Positions 43,194 to 51,783 of a stretch of 64,000 nucleotides of DNA are shown here, one piece after another (within the stretch, counting starts at the first letter, position 1; every line of letters begins with the position of its first letter). The position numbers and the translations under genes are program-made. Source of the DNA: Pedobacter helvus (GTDB taxonomy: Bacteria > Bacteroidota > Bacteroidia > Sphingobacteriales > Sphingobacteriaceae); assembly GCF_005925325.1 (NCBI RefSeq), contig NZ_SRMP01000001.1, forward strand, positions 62,001-126,000, read 5' to 3'. The notes beneath the pieces are model-generated. The model saw only the letters and a list, made by a program, of their open reading frames with translations. It had not been told where the DNA came from and did no database searches.

Positions 43194-43985
43194 TTAAAAG
43201 TGCTTTTTGATAGTATCTAGAATTTCTTGCGTAATTAATCCGTTGGTGGCTACAATTTCCCTAGTTTCTAGATATTCATCGCCTCCAGAGAAATTGACCA
43301 AAGTACCACCAGCTTGCTTTACTAGAAAAGCTCCAGCAGCCATATCGTAAGAATTGAGGTTATACTCAAAATATGCATCAAACCTACCGCAAGCAACATA
43401 CGCTAAATCTACGGCAGCAGAACCAATTCTACGTAAACCATGACATCGTTGCATCATCTCAGTAAATAATTTGATGTACTGTGGTTGTTTATCGAATTGA
43501 TAGTATGGAAATCCTGTGGCCAATAAGCATTGAGAAAGATCGGAAGCTTTAGAAACCCTGATCTCTTTGTTGTTTAAATAAGCTGGAGCACCTTTGTAAG
43601 AGTAGAACATCTCGCCCCGGTTGATTTCATAAACCACGCCCAATACTGGCTCTTTCCCTTCGTACAAAGCAATGCTGATGGAAAAAGTTGGAATACCGTG
43701 GATAAAATTAGTAGTACCATCTAAAGGGTCGATGATCCAGGTAAATGGCTTGTCATAAGTGTTTTCGGTCTCGTCTTCTTCTGTAATAAAACCCGCTTCT
43801 GGCAATACTTTCTTCAGGTTTTTCACCAATTGTCTTTCGGCAGTTTTATCTACGTAAGAAACTAGATCATTTAAACCTTTATATTCTATTGCACTGCTAT
43901 CAAAAGCCAAAGCTTCCTTTCTGATGAAATTACCAGTAAGCCTCGCAATAGCGATTACTTTATTACATAATAACTCGTAGTCCAT
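43194..43985 (-). CDS. suhB: Inositol monophosphatase family protein
   Basis: 263 residues. Metal and substrate motifs: EEDETENT (Glu near residue 70), WIDPLDGTTNFIHGIPTFS (about 87-105) and YDMAAGAFLVKQAGG near the C-terminus. Mg-dependent Li-sensitive phosphatase, SuhB-like; could hydrolyse inositol-1-phosphate or related sugar phosphates or act with the transcription machinery as in E. coli. Three bases after lgt, same transcript. Confidence 0.9.
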   Translation of the reverse strand: MDYELLCNKVIAIARLTGNFIRKEALAFDSSAIEYKGLNDLVSYVDKTAERQLVKNLKKVLPEAGFITEEDETENTYDKPFTWIIDPLDGTTNFIHGIPTFSISIALYEGKEPVLGVVYEINRGEMFYSYKGAPAYLNNKEIRVSKASDLSQCLLATGFPYYQFDKQPQYIKLFTEMMQRCHGLRRIGSAAVDLAYVACGRFDAYFEYNLNSYDMAAGAFLVKQAGGTLVNFSGGDEYLETREIVATNGLITQEILDTIKKHF

Positions 43986-43988
43986 AGG

Positions 43989-45143
43989 TTAGTAACTTGC
44001 AAGTTTATCTTTGTTTTTTAAGGCATTTGAAACCAATAAAGCACCTGCGATAAACAATATCAAAGAAATCAGTTCTGCTTGGGTAAAAGAGATCCCTGCA
44101 ACTGTATATTTAGAATTTACTCTAATTAACTCTACCAAGAAACGCTCTACACCACTAAACATCAAATAAATCCCGAACATCATACCGGGTATATTTACTT
44201 TGGTTCTAATTTTCCATAAAAACCAGAAAATCAACAAAGCTGCAATCACTTCGTAGATTGGTGTAGGATAAACTGGATTTGGCAATTCGTTACAAAATCT
44301 GCCCACACAACCCGGAATTGGATTACCTTCGCCAGCAACATTATTTGGGTAGGTATATGCCCATAACCAATCTGGTAGCCAGTTAAAAGGTTTTGGATTT
44401 AAGTTGTCAATTCCCCAATCTCCATCACCCGATAAATGACAGCCAATACGACCAACACCATATGCCAACATCATTCCTGGCCCACCAACATCTAACATAT
44501 GAAGAGGCTTGATACCGTTTTTATACGCGATATATAGCACTGCAGCGCCTCCACAAATTAAACCGCCGTAAAAAGTTAAACCACTAAATGAAAGCAAACC
44601 ACCAATCGGGTCTTGAATAAAAGTATCCCAATGTTCGAGGTTATCGAAAATCTTAGCGCCTAAAAAACCCCAAACTGCAGCCCAAACTACCATACTGCTC
44701 ATCAGCTCGTGTGGACGAATGGTAATTTCAACTTTTTTAGGTGTAGGTAATTTTACTTTTTCCTTTTCTTTGTAAGACCAGTAAACAAACAGAGCCGCTA
44801 AGACTAAGCCACCTAGTAAATTTCCTTTGGTTGATAGCAGCACTGTTTGCGAATCGGCCACGAACAATTTGTAGTTCGCCAAAGCATAAATAAGTTTGTA
44901 ACCTATTAAAAACCCGAATAAACCATTAGAAATCAATTCTCCGATAGAGGCTGGCTCACCAATAGTAGTAATGCGTTTTACTGGCTTCAAAATTCCTAAA
45001 GCCTCTTTACGTTTTAATTCTTCGCTGAAAGCCCAATAACCCGCCACAAATGCCAAAGCTACAAATACACCAAAAGTATTAAATGGTAAAGGTACCTCGA
45101 TGCCAAACAGATAGGAGATAAAATGGGATACGGTTGGAAACAT
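43989..45143 (-). CDS. lgt: Prolipoprotein diacylglyceryl transferase
   Basis: 384 residues, longer than the usual 270-300 because of extra loops (residues about 125-150 and 255-285). Seven or so helices. GGLTFYGGLICGGAAV and the signature GRIGCHLSGDGDWG (invariant Arg in the active site) identify Lgt. It transfers diacylglycerol from phosphatidylglycerol to the lipobox Cys of the lipoproteins, of which this window encodes several. Confidence 0.94.
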   Translation of the reverse strand: MFPTVSHFISYLFGIEVPLPFNTFGVFVALAFVAGYWAFSEELKRKEALGILKPVKRITTIGEPASIGELISNGLFGFLIGYKLIYALANYKLFVADSQTVLLSTKGNLLGGLVLAALFVYWSYKEKEKVKLPTPKKVEITIRPHELMSSMVVWAAVWGFLGAKIFDNLEHWDTFIQDPIGGLLSFSGLTFYGGLICGGAAVLYIAYKNGIKPLHMLDVGGPGMMLAYGVGRIGCHLSGDGDWGIDNLNPKPFNWLPDWLWAYTYPNNVAGEGNPIPGCVGRFCNELPNPVYPTPIYEVIAALLIFWFLWKIRTKVNIPGMMFGIYLMFSGVERFLVELIRVNSKYTVAGISFTQAELISLILFIAGALLVSNALKNKDKLASY

Positions 45144-45202
45144 ACATTAAAAAGTTTAGGCGAATATATAAAATTTACCCATTCTTTCGACTTTAAACTA
45201 TA

Positions 45203-45307
45203 ATGCTGCTTTACAAATATGCCATGTCCTTAGCAAAAACTAAAGCTAGTTTGATTATGAAAAAGGCCTTAAAGGATAGACTAGAGGAAAACGGATTAAT
45301 TGATTAG
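45203..45307 (+). CDS. Candidate 34-residue small ORF
   Basis: An ATG-to-TAG frame in the gap between lgt and the next minus-strand gene, on the opposite strand. The peptide starts MLLYKYAMSLAK and continues TKASLIMKKALKDRLEENG, an amphipathic basic helix then LID. Its codon choice looks coding, and it is the only substantial feature of the gap. No promoter consensus was found. Could be a small protein, a leader, or chance. Confidence 0.3.
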   Translation: MLLYKYAMSLAKTKASLIMKKALKDRLEENGLID

Positions 45308-45320
45308 CCCAACATGAGCA

Positions 45321-45851
45321 TTACAACCCATTCGCTTTATCAAACTCCACTAAGGTTTGATATAACTTTTCGTCTGCCTCATAAACTTTATCGTAAAGTG
45401 GCTGCTTGGCTTTTGCCAATTTAACCAATTCATTTTGCGCTGTATCTCGTTGCTTTCCGGCAACTTGGCGAATAAGTTTTTGCTGTACTATCTCCTTTTT
45501 AGCATACAAATGAAGCGTCTTTAAACTTCTGTAGTAATTTAATTTCGATTGCTTTAATTCAACCCCTTTAGCTAAGCCGTCTGTACTCAATGCCTTTACG
45601 GTATCTAAAACTTTATCAAACTCTTTTGCCTGCTCATCTACAACTAAAAGTGCCTTGTCAAAATCATCAGCAATTAAGTATTCTAGTTTACGAGACTCGG
45701 AAGCATTCTTCCCAATGAGCATGTGGGTTACTTTACGCTCCTGCACATCGAGTGCATGTTTAAACTCCATTGCTTTTTTGTTTTTACAAGCAAACAGTAG
45801 TAATATCAAACTTAAAGAAAAGAATATTCTGATTGTATTTGATGAGGTCAT
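45321..45851 (-). CDS. Helical lipoprotein, unknown function
   Basis: 176 residues from the ATG at 45851; extending three codons further would need TTG and would overlap the GNAT stop. Lipoprotein signal SLSLILLLFAC then KNKKAMEF. The mature part is almost all helix and probably a coiled coil (LSTDGLAKGVELKQSKLNYY, KRDTAQNELVKLAKAKQ-like heptads). Two bases after the GNAT stop, so cotranscribed. Family not recognised. Confidence 0.65.
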   Translation of the reverse strand: MTSSNTIRIFFSLSLILLLFACKNKKAMEFKHALDVQERKVTHMLIGKNASESRKLEYLIADDFDKALLVVDEQAKEFDKVLDTVKALSTDGLAKGVELKQSKLNYYRSLKTLHLYAKKEIVQQKLIRQVAGKQRDTAQNELVKLAKAKQPLYDKVYEADEKLYQTLVEFDKANGL

Positions 45852-45853
45852 AT

Positions 45854-46378
45854 CTAACAAACATCTGTTTGATCAATAAGTTTAAACTTAGTCTTTTGGT
45901 AGATCACTCCTTCTTGTCCATCGAAATCAAAATCAGCTTTTAATACCATCCCAAGCTTCTCAAGAACTTTAATCGAAGCGCCATTTTCTTTCATTGCCTT
46001 GCCCACTATTTGTGTTAAGCCCAATTCGTCAAAACCAAAATCGAGGCATCTCTTTGCCGTTTCTGTTGCAAATCCTTTATTCCAGTAGCTTTTATAAAAC
46101 CTGAAGCCGATGTCGTATTCTTGTACATCGGGGCTAAATTTCAGTCCGCACCAACCTATAAATTGATCAGTCGATTTCTCGATGACTGCTAGTCGGCCCA
46201 CGCCATATTCTTTGTAAGGGTTATATGAAGCAAGAAAAGTTTCAGCATCCTTTTGGGTTTCAAATGGCTTATCTCCTGTAAACCTTAATACTTCTGGATC
46301 TAGATTTAAACGATAAAATTCTTCGGCATCTTGAACCATTAATTTTCTAAGATAGGTTCTTTCGGTTTCTAATTCCAT
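45854..46378 (-). CDS. GNAT N-acetyltransferase, RimJ/RimL type
   Basis: 174 residues. Opens METERTYLRKLMVQDAEEFY, acetyl-CoA site RFYKSYWNKGFATETAKRCL, then FDELGLTQIVGKAMKENGAS and VLEKLGMV, the standard RimJ/RimL layout acting on amino groups of proteins or small amines. Between nitronate monooxygenase and the helical lipoprotein, all on one strand with gaps under ten bases. Confidence 0.87.
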   Translation of the reverse strand: MELETERTYLRKLMVQDAEEFYRLNLDPEVLRFTGDKPFETQKDAETFLASYNPYKEYGVGRLAVIEKSTDQFIGWCGLKFSPDVQEYDIGFRFYKSYWNKGFATETAKRCLDFGFDELGLTQIVGKAMKENGASIKVLEKLGMVLKADFDFDGQEGVIYQKTKFKLIDQTDVC

Positions 46379-46387
46379 ACGCTGATG

Positions 46388-47452
46388 TTAATCATGCAAG
46401 CTGTAATAGAAACCCATCAAACCTTCAAAAACTTGCTTAGTTGATTTTCCTTTTACCTGAGCAGCATTTTGACCGGCCCATAAATTGGTGTAATCGCTAT
46501 CGTTGTTTTGTTGAGCTAGCTTTCTAAACATCGCTGTTAAGCTATTTTGCAAAGGATAGGGAGGAACAGCAATACCCGACTGCTCTATCTCTGCCATCAT
46601 CTCGTTTCTAATGCCCCTAGCCCATCTTCCAGAAAAAGCTCGAGTCAATGTGGTATCGGTATCTTTTGTTTTGAGCAGCTTCTCCTTATAAGATGAAATA
46701 GCAATACTTTCTTTGGTTCCAATAAAAGCGGTTCCAATTTGCAGAGCATCAGCTCCTAAATCAAAAGCTGCTTTCATCGTTTCTACACTATTGATACCAC
46801 CAGCGGCAATGATTGGCAATTTGACCGCTTTTTTTATCTGTGGAAGTAAAGAGAAAAGCCCTACTTGCGGCAACGAAATATCATTAATGAATGTTCCCCT
46901 ATGTCCGCCAGCTTCTATACCTTGCACTGTAATCAAATCAATTTTCTGCTCCTCTAAGTACAAAGCTTCTTCTACGCAAGTAGCCGTTCCTATTAATATA
47001 CAATTGTTTTGTTTCAAAATTCCGATACTTTGAGCATCTAAACAACCAAAAGTGAAACTCACGACAGCAATGCCCTCCTCAACCAAAATATCAATTTGAT
47101 CTAAGTGATTGTAGAATTTAAAGGAGGTAAGTGCTTCCTTATTTAGGGAATAACCTCTTTTATGCGCTAGTTCTATCAAGAAATTTCTCATAGGCTCCAA
47201 TTCACTTTCGGCATAGGCGGGAATTTCGTGGGTGAAGAGGTTTACAGCAAATGGCTGATTGGTTAAGCTTTTAGTTTTACGAATAAGATCTCGGGTGACA
47301 ACTGGGGATAAACCACCCACTGCCAAAGACCCCAAACCACCTTCGTTACTAACTACAGCAGCCATTTCGGGCGTAGATACACCAAGCATAGGCGCTTGCA
47401 CAATTGGATGTTTTATTTTAAGGATATCAGTAATAGCTTTCCGATTAGTCAT
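46388..47452 (-). CDS. Nitronate monooxygenase family FMN enzyme
   Basis: 354 residues, TIM-barrel of the 2-nitropropane dioxygenase family. HPIVQAPMLGVSTPEMAAVV at the N-terminus, TVQGIEAGGHRG (active-site His) and IIAAGGINSVETMKAAFDLG then DALQIGTAFIGTKES form the FMN phosphate site. Detoxifies propionate-3-nitronate or related nitronates; the family also includes enoyl reductases, so the substrate is not certain. First gene of a three-gene unit. Confidence 0.9.
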   Translation of the reverse strand: MTNRKAITDILKIKHPIVQAPMLGVSTPEMAAVVSNEGGLGSLAVGGLSPVVTRDLIRKTKSLTNQPFAVNLFTHEIPAYAESELEPMRNFLIELAHKRGYSLNKEALTSFKFYNHLDQIDILVEEGIAVVSFTFGCLDAQSIGILKQNNCILIGTATCVEEALYLEEQKIDLITVQGIEAGGHRGTFINDISLPQVGLFSLLPQIKKAVKLPIIAAGGINSVETMKAAFDLGADALQIGTAFIGTKESIAISSYKEKLLKTKDTDTTLTRAFSGRWARGIRNEMMAEIEQSGIAVPPYPLQNSLTAMFRKLAQQNNDSDYTNLWAGQNAAQVKGKSTKQVFEGLMGFYYSLHD

Positions 47453-47522
47453 GACTTATAGTTTAGCATAAAAACATTCACCATTTTCTCTCAACAAATA
47501 GATTCCTCCTAAAATCGGAATG

Positions 47523-47556
47523 ACAAGAGAATAGATACTAAATTTTAATCTCTTGT
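47523..47556. repeat. ACAAGAGA/TCTCTTGT inverted repeat
   Basis: ACAAGAGA (47523-47530) and TCTCTTGT (47549-47556) lie 15 bases beyond the minus-strand stop of the L,D-transpeptidase gene. Placement suits a terminator but no T-run follows on the minus strand. Confidence 0.35.
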
Positions 47557-47570
47557 TCCTAATCCGTAAA

Positions 47571-49172
47571 CTACATATATCTCTTTAGCGCTTGCCACAA
47601 AATTGGGTCATACTCATACACATCAGGCCTAAATTGTACCTTACCTTTATCTGCCCAAGCGGTGTAATAAGCTATAAAAACACCGATACTCTTACGAGGT
47701 GCATACAAAGTTGGTTTTAACTGAAAAATGTTATTTGTATCTGCTTTTTTAGCAAGCTTCTTTTTAAAAATAGCATTCTTAGTGGTATCAACGGGAGGCA
47801 AATCAACATCCATACGTAACCTATCATACTGCCCCTTGTCTTTTACCATCAGTTCGGCAAATTTCAAAGGCTGCTCAATACGTACGCAACCATGACTAAT
47901 TGCTCTATTGGCTAATTTAAAACCATACTTGTTGTTGGTATCATGTAAGTAAATACTCGAACTGTTATCAAATACAAACTTAAACTTACCTAAAGCATTG
48001 CCTTCTCCTGACCCTTGCTTGAAGCTAAATGGCAGTTTCTCCCTAGGATATTTGTTCCAGTCGATGGTATCTGGATCATTTACCAATTTATCTTTGTAAT
48101 AAACTTTGATGTTGTTATTAGAGAGATAGTAAGGATCTTTCCTAGCCATCCAGTAGATTTCGCTTTTGGCGATACTAACCGGAATATTCCAAATTGGGTT
48201 AACCTGTATGGCATTAAAAACGCTAAACAATTGTGGTGTTTCATGGTTTTTGGGCTTATCATCCAGCTTACCTGATTTTAAGAAGGCTTTCATTTTTTCT
48301 TTGTAGGCGGCTTCTCTTTTACCTCCTACACAAACATTCATGTGTGCTAGCGTATCGTTTTGCTTAAACCAGGTCAGCGTAAAATCTGGAATGTTAACCA
48401 CCACTAACTCTTCAGTTTGTTGAGGTAAACGCCAGCGCATGCGTTCCAAATTCATTTTAATTGCTTTAATTTCTGGCGTATCGTCGCTACCCACACTGTC
48501 ACGGTAACTTGCTAAAGCCTTCTTCAATTCTGCGTATGATTTGCCTTTGGGCTGAACCTTTTGCAACTCAGCAACCAAACTTTCTGTGTTTAACACTGAG
48601 TCCATTTTTAAACTATCTGGACGTAAAGTTTTGATGTAAAAGCGGTTGAAGAAATTACGAGGATTGATACTTCCGTACCCCATAAAGTTGGTGTATTTGT
48701 TCAGTGCATATGCTGTATTTAACTCCAAATCAGCGATTACCTCATAAACCTCATCAATAGTTGCAAACTTGTTTCGATTAAGCAGTTGAAGCTGTTTCTC
48801 GTAGGCTGCATGATTAAAAATCTCGGGATTAAATCCATCTGCTTTGCTTTGGGCAAGGAAGTTTTTCAAAGTATCTAACTGACCATTCACATAAAACTTG
48901 GTAACCAGCTTAGGCAAGTACATATTTTTTTCATAAAAAGCAGAAATCAGCTTAGGGTTTAGAAATCCTTTACGCTGTTCTTCCAATTTTGCTTTGAAAA
49001 TGGGCAAATAAATGGCCGTGTCGAATTTATTGTATAGTTTATTATCGAAATGTTTCGACAATACCTCCGCTATCTCTGGCTTTTCTTTAAACCAGCTGCA
49101 GGCACTAAATACGGTACATAAAACGACAAAAAGTAGCGTTTTTTTCAAATTCAGGAAGGTAAGATTTAACAT
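47571..49172 (-). CDS. L,D-transpeptidase of the YcbB/LdtD type
   Basis: 533 residues. Lipoprotein or signal segment at residues 10-25 (TLLFVVLCTVFSAC), then a scaffold domain (about 60-260), a catalytic YkuD domain from about 262 (EELVVVNIPDFTLTWFKQND) and the active-site SHGCVRIEQP (Cys near 429). Forms 3-3 peptidoglycan cross-links or attaches proteins. Divergent from the his operon. An N-terminal Cys makes anchoring likely. Confidence 0.9.
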   Translation of the reverse strand: MLNLTFLNLKKTLLFVVLCTVFSACSWFKEKPEIAEVLSKHFDNKLYNKFDTAIYLPIFKAKLEEQRKGFLNPKLISAFYEKNMYLPKLVTKFYVNGQLDTLKNFLAQSKADGFNPEIFNHAAYEKQLQLLNRNKFATIDEVYEVIADLELNTAYALNKYTNFMGYGSINPRNFFNRFYIKTLRPDSLKMDSVLNTESLVAELQKVQPKGKSYAELKKALASYRDSVGSDDTPEIKAIKMNLERMRWRLPQQTEELVVVNIPDFTLTWFKQNDTLAHMNVCVGGKREAAYKEKMKAFLKSGKLDDKPKNHETPQLFSVFNAIQVNPIWNIPVSIAKSEIYWMARKDPYYLSNNNIKVYYKDKLVNDPDTIDWNKYPREKLPFSFKQGSGEGNALGKFKFVFDNSSSIYLHDTNNKYGFKLANRAISHGCVRIEQPLKFAELMVKDKGQYDRLRMDVDLPPVDTTKNAIFKKKLAKKADTNNIFQLKPTLYAPRKSIGVFIAYYTAWADKGKVQFRPDVYEYDPILWQALKRYM

Positions 49173-49218
49173 TAATTCTATTTAGACACGCAATCGATGC
49201 AAATTAAATGCCATTATT

Positions 49219-49250
49219 TTTGGATTGTATACCAAACTAGTATATATTTG
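49219..49250 (+). promoter_or_regulatory. his operon promoter
   Basis: TTTG (49219-49222), 20 bases, then TATATTTG (49243-49250), a full match to the Bacteroidetes promoter. Transcription should start at about 49255, leaving roughly 36 bases before the leader ORF. Confidence 0.75.
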
Positions 49251-49290
49251 CGATACGATCCTGCAAAATTAAGGAAAAGATACAACTATA

Positions 49291-49350
49291 ATGATCCAAT
49301 TTTTAAACCATCATTTTCATCTACACCATCGCCATTGTGGCGATATGTAA
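49291..49350 (+). CDS. His-rich leader peptide of the his operon
   Basis: A 19-residue ORF, MIQFLNHHFHLHHRHCGDM, with six His among residues 7-15, located after a strong promoter and 68 bases before hisG. This is the classical form of a histidine-operon attenuator leader: ribosomes would stall over the His codons when charged tRNA-His is scarce. A hairpin ATCGCC/GGCGAT (49328-49344) overlaps codons 13-18. Nothing else codes in the region. The peptide itself has no expected function. Confidence 0.8.
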   Translation: MIQFLNHHFHLHHRHCGDM

Positions 49351-49355
49351 TGTAA

Positions 49356-49380
49356 TGTTCTGTACTTCAGAATGGTTTTT
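49356..49380 (+). promoter_or_regulatory. Candidate attenuator hairpin upstream of hisG
   Basis: TGTTCTG (49356-49362) pairs with CAGAATG (49368-49374), two of the pairs wobble, then GTTTTT. The strand ATGGTTTTTAAA (49372-49383) can instead pair (10 of 12) with TTTTTAAACCAT at 49300-49311, which is leader codons 4-7. These are mutually exclusive, as attenuation requires, but the exact mechanism is not resolved by reading. Confidence 0.5.
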
Positions 49381-49418
49381 AAATAGATTTTATTTTTCTT
49401 ATCCTATAATTTAATAAA

Positions 49419-50270
49419 GTGAAAACACTTAAAATAGCTATCCAGAAATCGGGTAGATTAAACGAAAAATCAGTAGAAATTCTTAAAAATTGTGGTTTAT
49501 CTTTTGAAAACTACAAAAGTTCTCTCATATCAACAGTTACTAATTTCCCTTTAGAAATTCTTTTTCTTAGAGACGATGATATTCCTGAGTATGTACAAGA
49601 CGGCATTGCCGATTTGGGGATAGTTGGGGAAAACGTGATCGTAGAAACAGGTGCAAATGTATCTTACTTACAAAAACTAGGATTTGGTAAATGTTCGCTG
49701 AAAATCGCAGTGAAAAACGATAGCGAAATTGATAGTGTAGCCAAATTAGATGGGAAAGTTATTGCCACTTCTTACCCAGTAATACTTGAAAAATATTTAA
49801 AGGCTAACCAAGTACAAGCTACTATTAGAAATATTTCTGGTTCGGTAGAAATTGGTCCGGGCTTGGGTTTAAGTGACGCAATTTTCGATATCGTATCAAC
49901 TGGCGGCACTTTAAAAAACAACGGCCTAAAACCGTTTACTAGCGTGATGAATTCGGAAGCCGTTTTGGTTGCTACTCCTGGTTTAGAATTCAACACCGAA
50001 GTGGTAGAATTGGTACAGAGAATTCAATCGGTATTAAGAGCTAGAACTACTAAATATGTAGTGCTTAACGTAGCTAAAGAAAACCTAAAGGCAGTGGTAG
50101 ATTTATTACCAGGAGTAAAAAGTCCGACGGTAGTTCCATTGTTTGAAGAAGATTGGGTAGCCGTACATTCTGTAATTGAAGAACAAGATTTTTGGGTAAA
50201 AATCAATAGCCTAAAGTCGGCGGGCGCACAAGGTATTGTAGTGATGCCAATTGAAAAAATCATTACTTAG
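49419..50270 (+). CDS. hisG: ATP phosphoribosyltransferase, long form
   Basis: First enzyme of histidine synthesis (PRPP plus ATP). 283 residues including the C-terminal regulatory domain, so HisZ is not needed; feedback inhibition by histidine is expected. Starts with GTG (KTLKIAIQKSGRLNEKSVEI). PRPP-binding segment DAIFDIVSTGGTLKNNGLKP and regulatory region VLRARTTKYVVLNVAKENLK are visible. First gene after the leader. Confidence 0.95.
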   Translation: MKTLKIAIQKSGRLNEKSVEILKNCGLSFENYKSSLISTVTNFPLEILFLRDDDIPEYVQDGIADLGIVGENVIVETGANVSYLQKLGFGKCSLKIAVKNDSEIDSVAKLDGKVIATSYPVILEKYLKANQVQATIRNISGSVEIGPGLGLSDAIFDIVSTGGTLKNNGLKPFTSVMNSEAVLVATPGLEFNTEVVELVQRIQSVLRARTTKYVVLNVAKENLKAVVDLLPGVKSPTVVPLFEEDWVAVHSVIEEQDFWVKINSLKSAGAQGIVVMPIEKIIT

Positions 50271-50283
50271 TCGAATAGTTTGA

Positions 50284-50344
50284 AACCATATAGACACATA
50301 GAAAGTAACCGATTATTTTTAAAAAATCTATGCCTCTACTGTGC
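50284..50344. repeat. Decayed AACCACATAGA-type inverted repeat
   Basis: ACCATATAGACACATAG near 50284-50300 and CTATGCCTCTACTGTGCC near 50327-50344 are imperfectly complementary (about 12 of 19). The wording matches the better-preserved element at 34915-34993. It lies between hisG and hisD. Confidence 0.5.
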
Positions 50345-50407
50345 CTAAAAACAAACAAAACTTTAATTTTTACTATTAACTATTAGTTAATTTAAAATTT
50401 TAAAACA

Positions 50408-51715
50408 TTGAAAATCTATAACTTTAAAGATTTAAATAAAGAAGAACTAAAGGAATTATGCTCACGGAGCATTTCTGACGATAATTTAGTTAAATCGAGA
50501 ACTGAAGAGATCATCAACAACGTAAAAAGCAACGGCGACAATGCCTTACTTAGTTACGCACAACAGTTCGACAACATTGAACTTTCTTCTCTTTTTATTG
50601 GCAAGGAAGAGCTAGCTAAACTATCCAAAGAAATTCCAGCTGATGTAAAAACCGCTATCGATACAGCCTACCAAAACATCTATACTTTCCATGCTTCGCA
50701 ACTGAAAACCGAAGAAAAAGTAGAGACTATGCCCGGCGTTACTTGCTGGCGTGAAAGCAGAGCAATAGAACGTGTGGGCTTATACATACCTGGAGGAACA
50801 GCTGTATTACCTAGTACTTTCTTGATGTTAGGTATTCCAGCTAAGATTGCGGGCTGTAAAGAAATTGTGGTTTGCTCGCCTCCACAAAACGATGGCAAAG
50901 TGAATTGCTATATTGCTTATGTAGCTACTTTGCTCAATATCGAAAAAGTATATCTAGTAGGCGGTGCCCAAGCGGTAGCAGCCATGGCTTACGGTACCGA
51001 AACTATACCTCAAGTGTACAAGATTTTCGGCCCTGGTAATCGTTATGTAACAGAAGCCAAAAAGCAAGTTCAAAACAGCGTCGCGATAGATATGCCAGCA
51101 GGGCCATCGGAAGTTTTAGTACTCGCAGATGAGACTGCCATTCCGTCATACGTAGCCGCAGATCTACTTGCACAAGCAGAACACGGAACTGATAGTCAGT
51201 CGATTTTAACAGTTACCTCAAATAAAACTGCAATAGAAGTAATTAAGGAAGTTGAAAAGCAACTAGCAGATTTACCTAGAAAGGATATCGCCAAGGCTGC
51301 TATCGATAATTCTTATATCGTACTAGTTGAAAACCTTGTGCAGGGCATGGAGTACAGTAACATATACGCACCAGAACATTTGATTTTAGCAACAGAAAAC
51401 TACCAATCCCTTATTCCATTGATTATCAACGCAGGCTCTGTATTTCTAGGAAATTTAACTCCAGAAAGTGCAGGCGATTATGCTTCTGGAACTAACCATA
51501 CTTTACCTACAAGTGCCTTTGCAAAAGCTTATTCAGGGGTTTCAGTTGATACGTTTATTAAAAAAATCACGTTCCAACATCTGGATAACAATGGTTTAAA
51601 AAATATCGGAAAAACGGTAGAAGTGCTCGCACAAGCTGAAGGTTTGCAAGCGCATAAGAATGCAGTTACCACAAGACTTAAAAGCCCCTCTCTGTCTTCG
51701 ACATCTCTCCCCTAA
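50408..51715 (+). CDS. hisD: Histidinol dehydrogenase with repeat-encoded C-terminus
   Basis: 435 residues; oxidises L-histidinol to L-histidine in two NAD steps. Starts with TTG (KIYNFKDLNKEELKEL), the only start that keeps the conserved N-terminus. Motifs: GLYIPGGTAVLPSTFLMLGI, GPGNRYVTEAKKQV, DLLAQAEHGTDSQS and YAPEHLIL (zinc and catalytic His/Glu). The last ten residues SPSLSSTSLP are read from an intergenic repeat (51683-51722) and are foreign to the family. Unusual start codon may set expression relative to HisG. Confidence 0.94.
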   Translation: MKIYNFKDLNKEELKELCSRSISDDNLVKSRTEEIINNVKSNGDNALLSYAQQFDNIELSSLFIGKEELAKLSKEIPADVKTAIDTAYQNIYTFHASQLKTEEKVETMPGVTCWRESRAIERVGLYIPGGTAVLPSTFLMLGIPAKIAGCKEIVVCSPPQNDGKVNCYIAYVATLLNIEKVYLVGGAQAVAAMAYGTETIPQVYKIFGPGNRYVTEAKKQVQNSVAIDMPAGPSEVLVLADETAIPSYVAADLLAQAEHGTDSQSILTVTSNKTAIEVIKEVEKQLADLPRKDIAKAAIDNSYIVLVENLVQGMEYSNIYAPEHLILATENYQSLIPLIINAGSVFLGNLTPESAGDYASGTNHTLPTSAFAKAYSGVSVDTFIKKITFQHLDNNGLKNIGKTVEVLAQAEGLQAHKNAVTTRLKSPSLSSTSLP

Positions 51716-51722
51716 GGGGCGA
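51683..51722 (-). repeat. Palindromic repeat fused to the hisD 3' end
   Basis: Minus-strand reading CCCCTTAGGGGAGAGATGTC then GAAGACAGAGAGGGGCT corresponds to CTCTTTGAGGAGAGGTGCCG and AAGGCAGAGAGGAG at 54116-54155. It supplies the hisD stop codon (51713-51715). Confidence 0.65.
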
Positions 51723-51783
51723 AATGCTAAACCGAAAGAAAGAGCATTTACCAATGAACTAGTGAACCTAATGAACAATTAAA

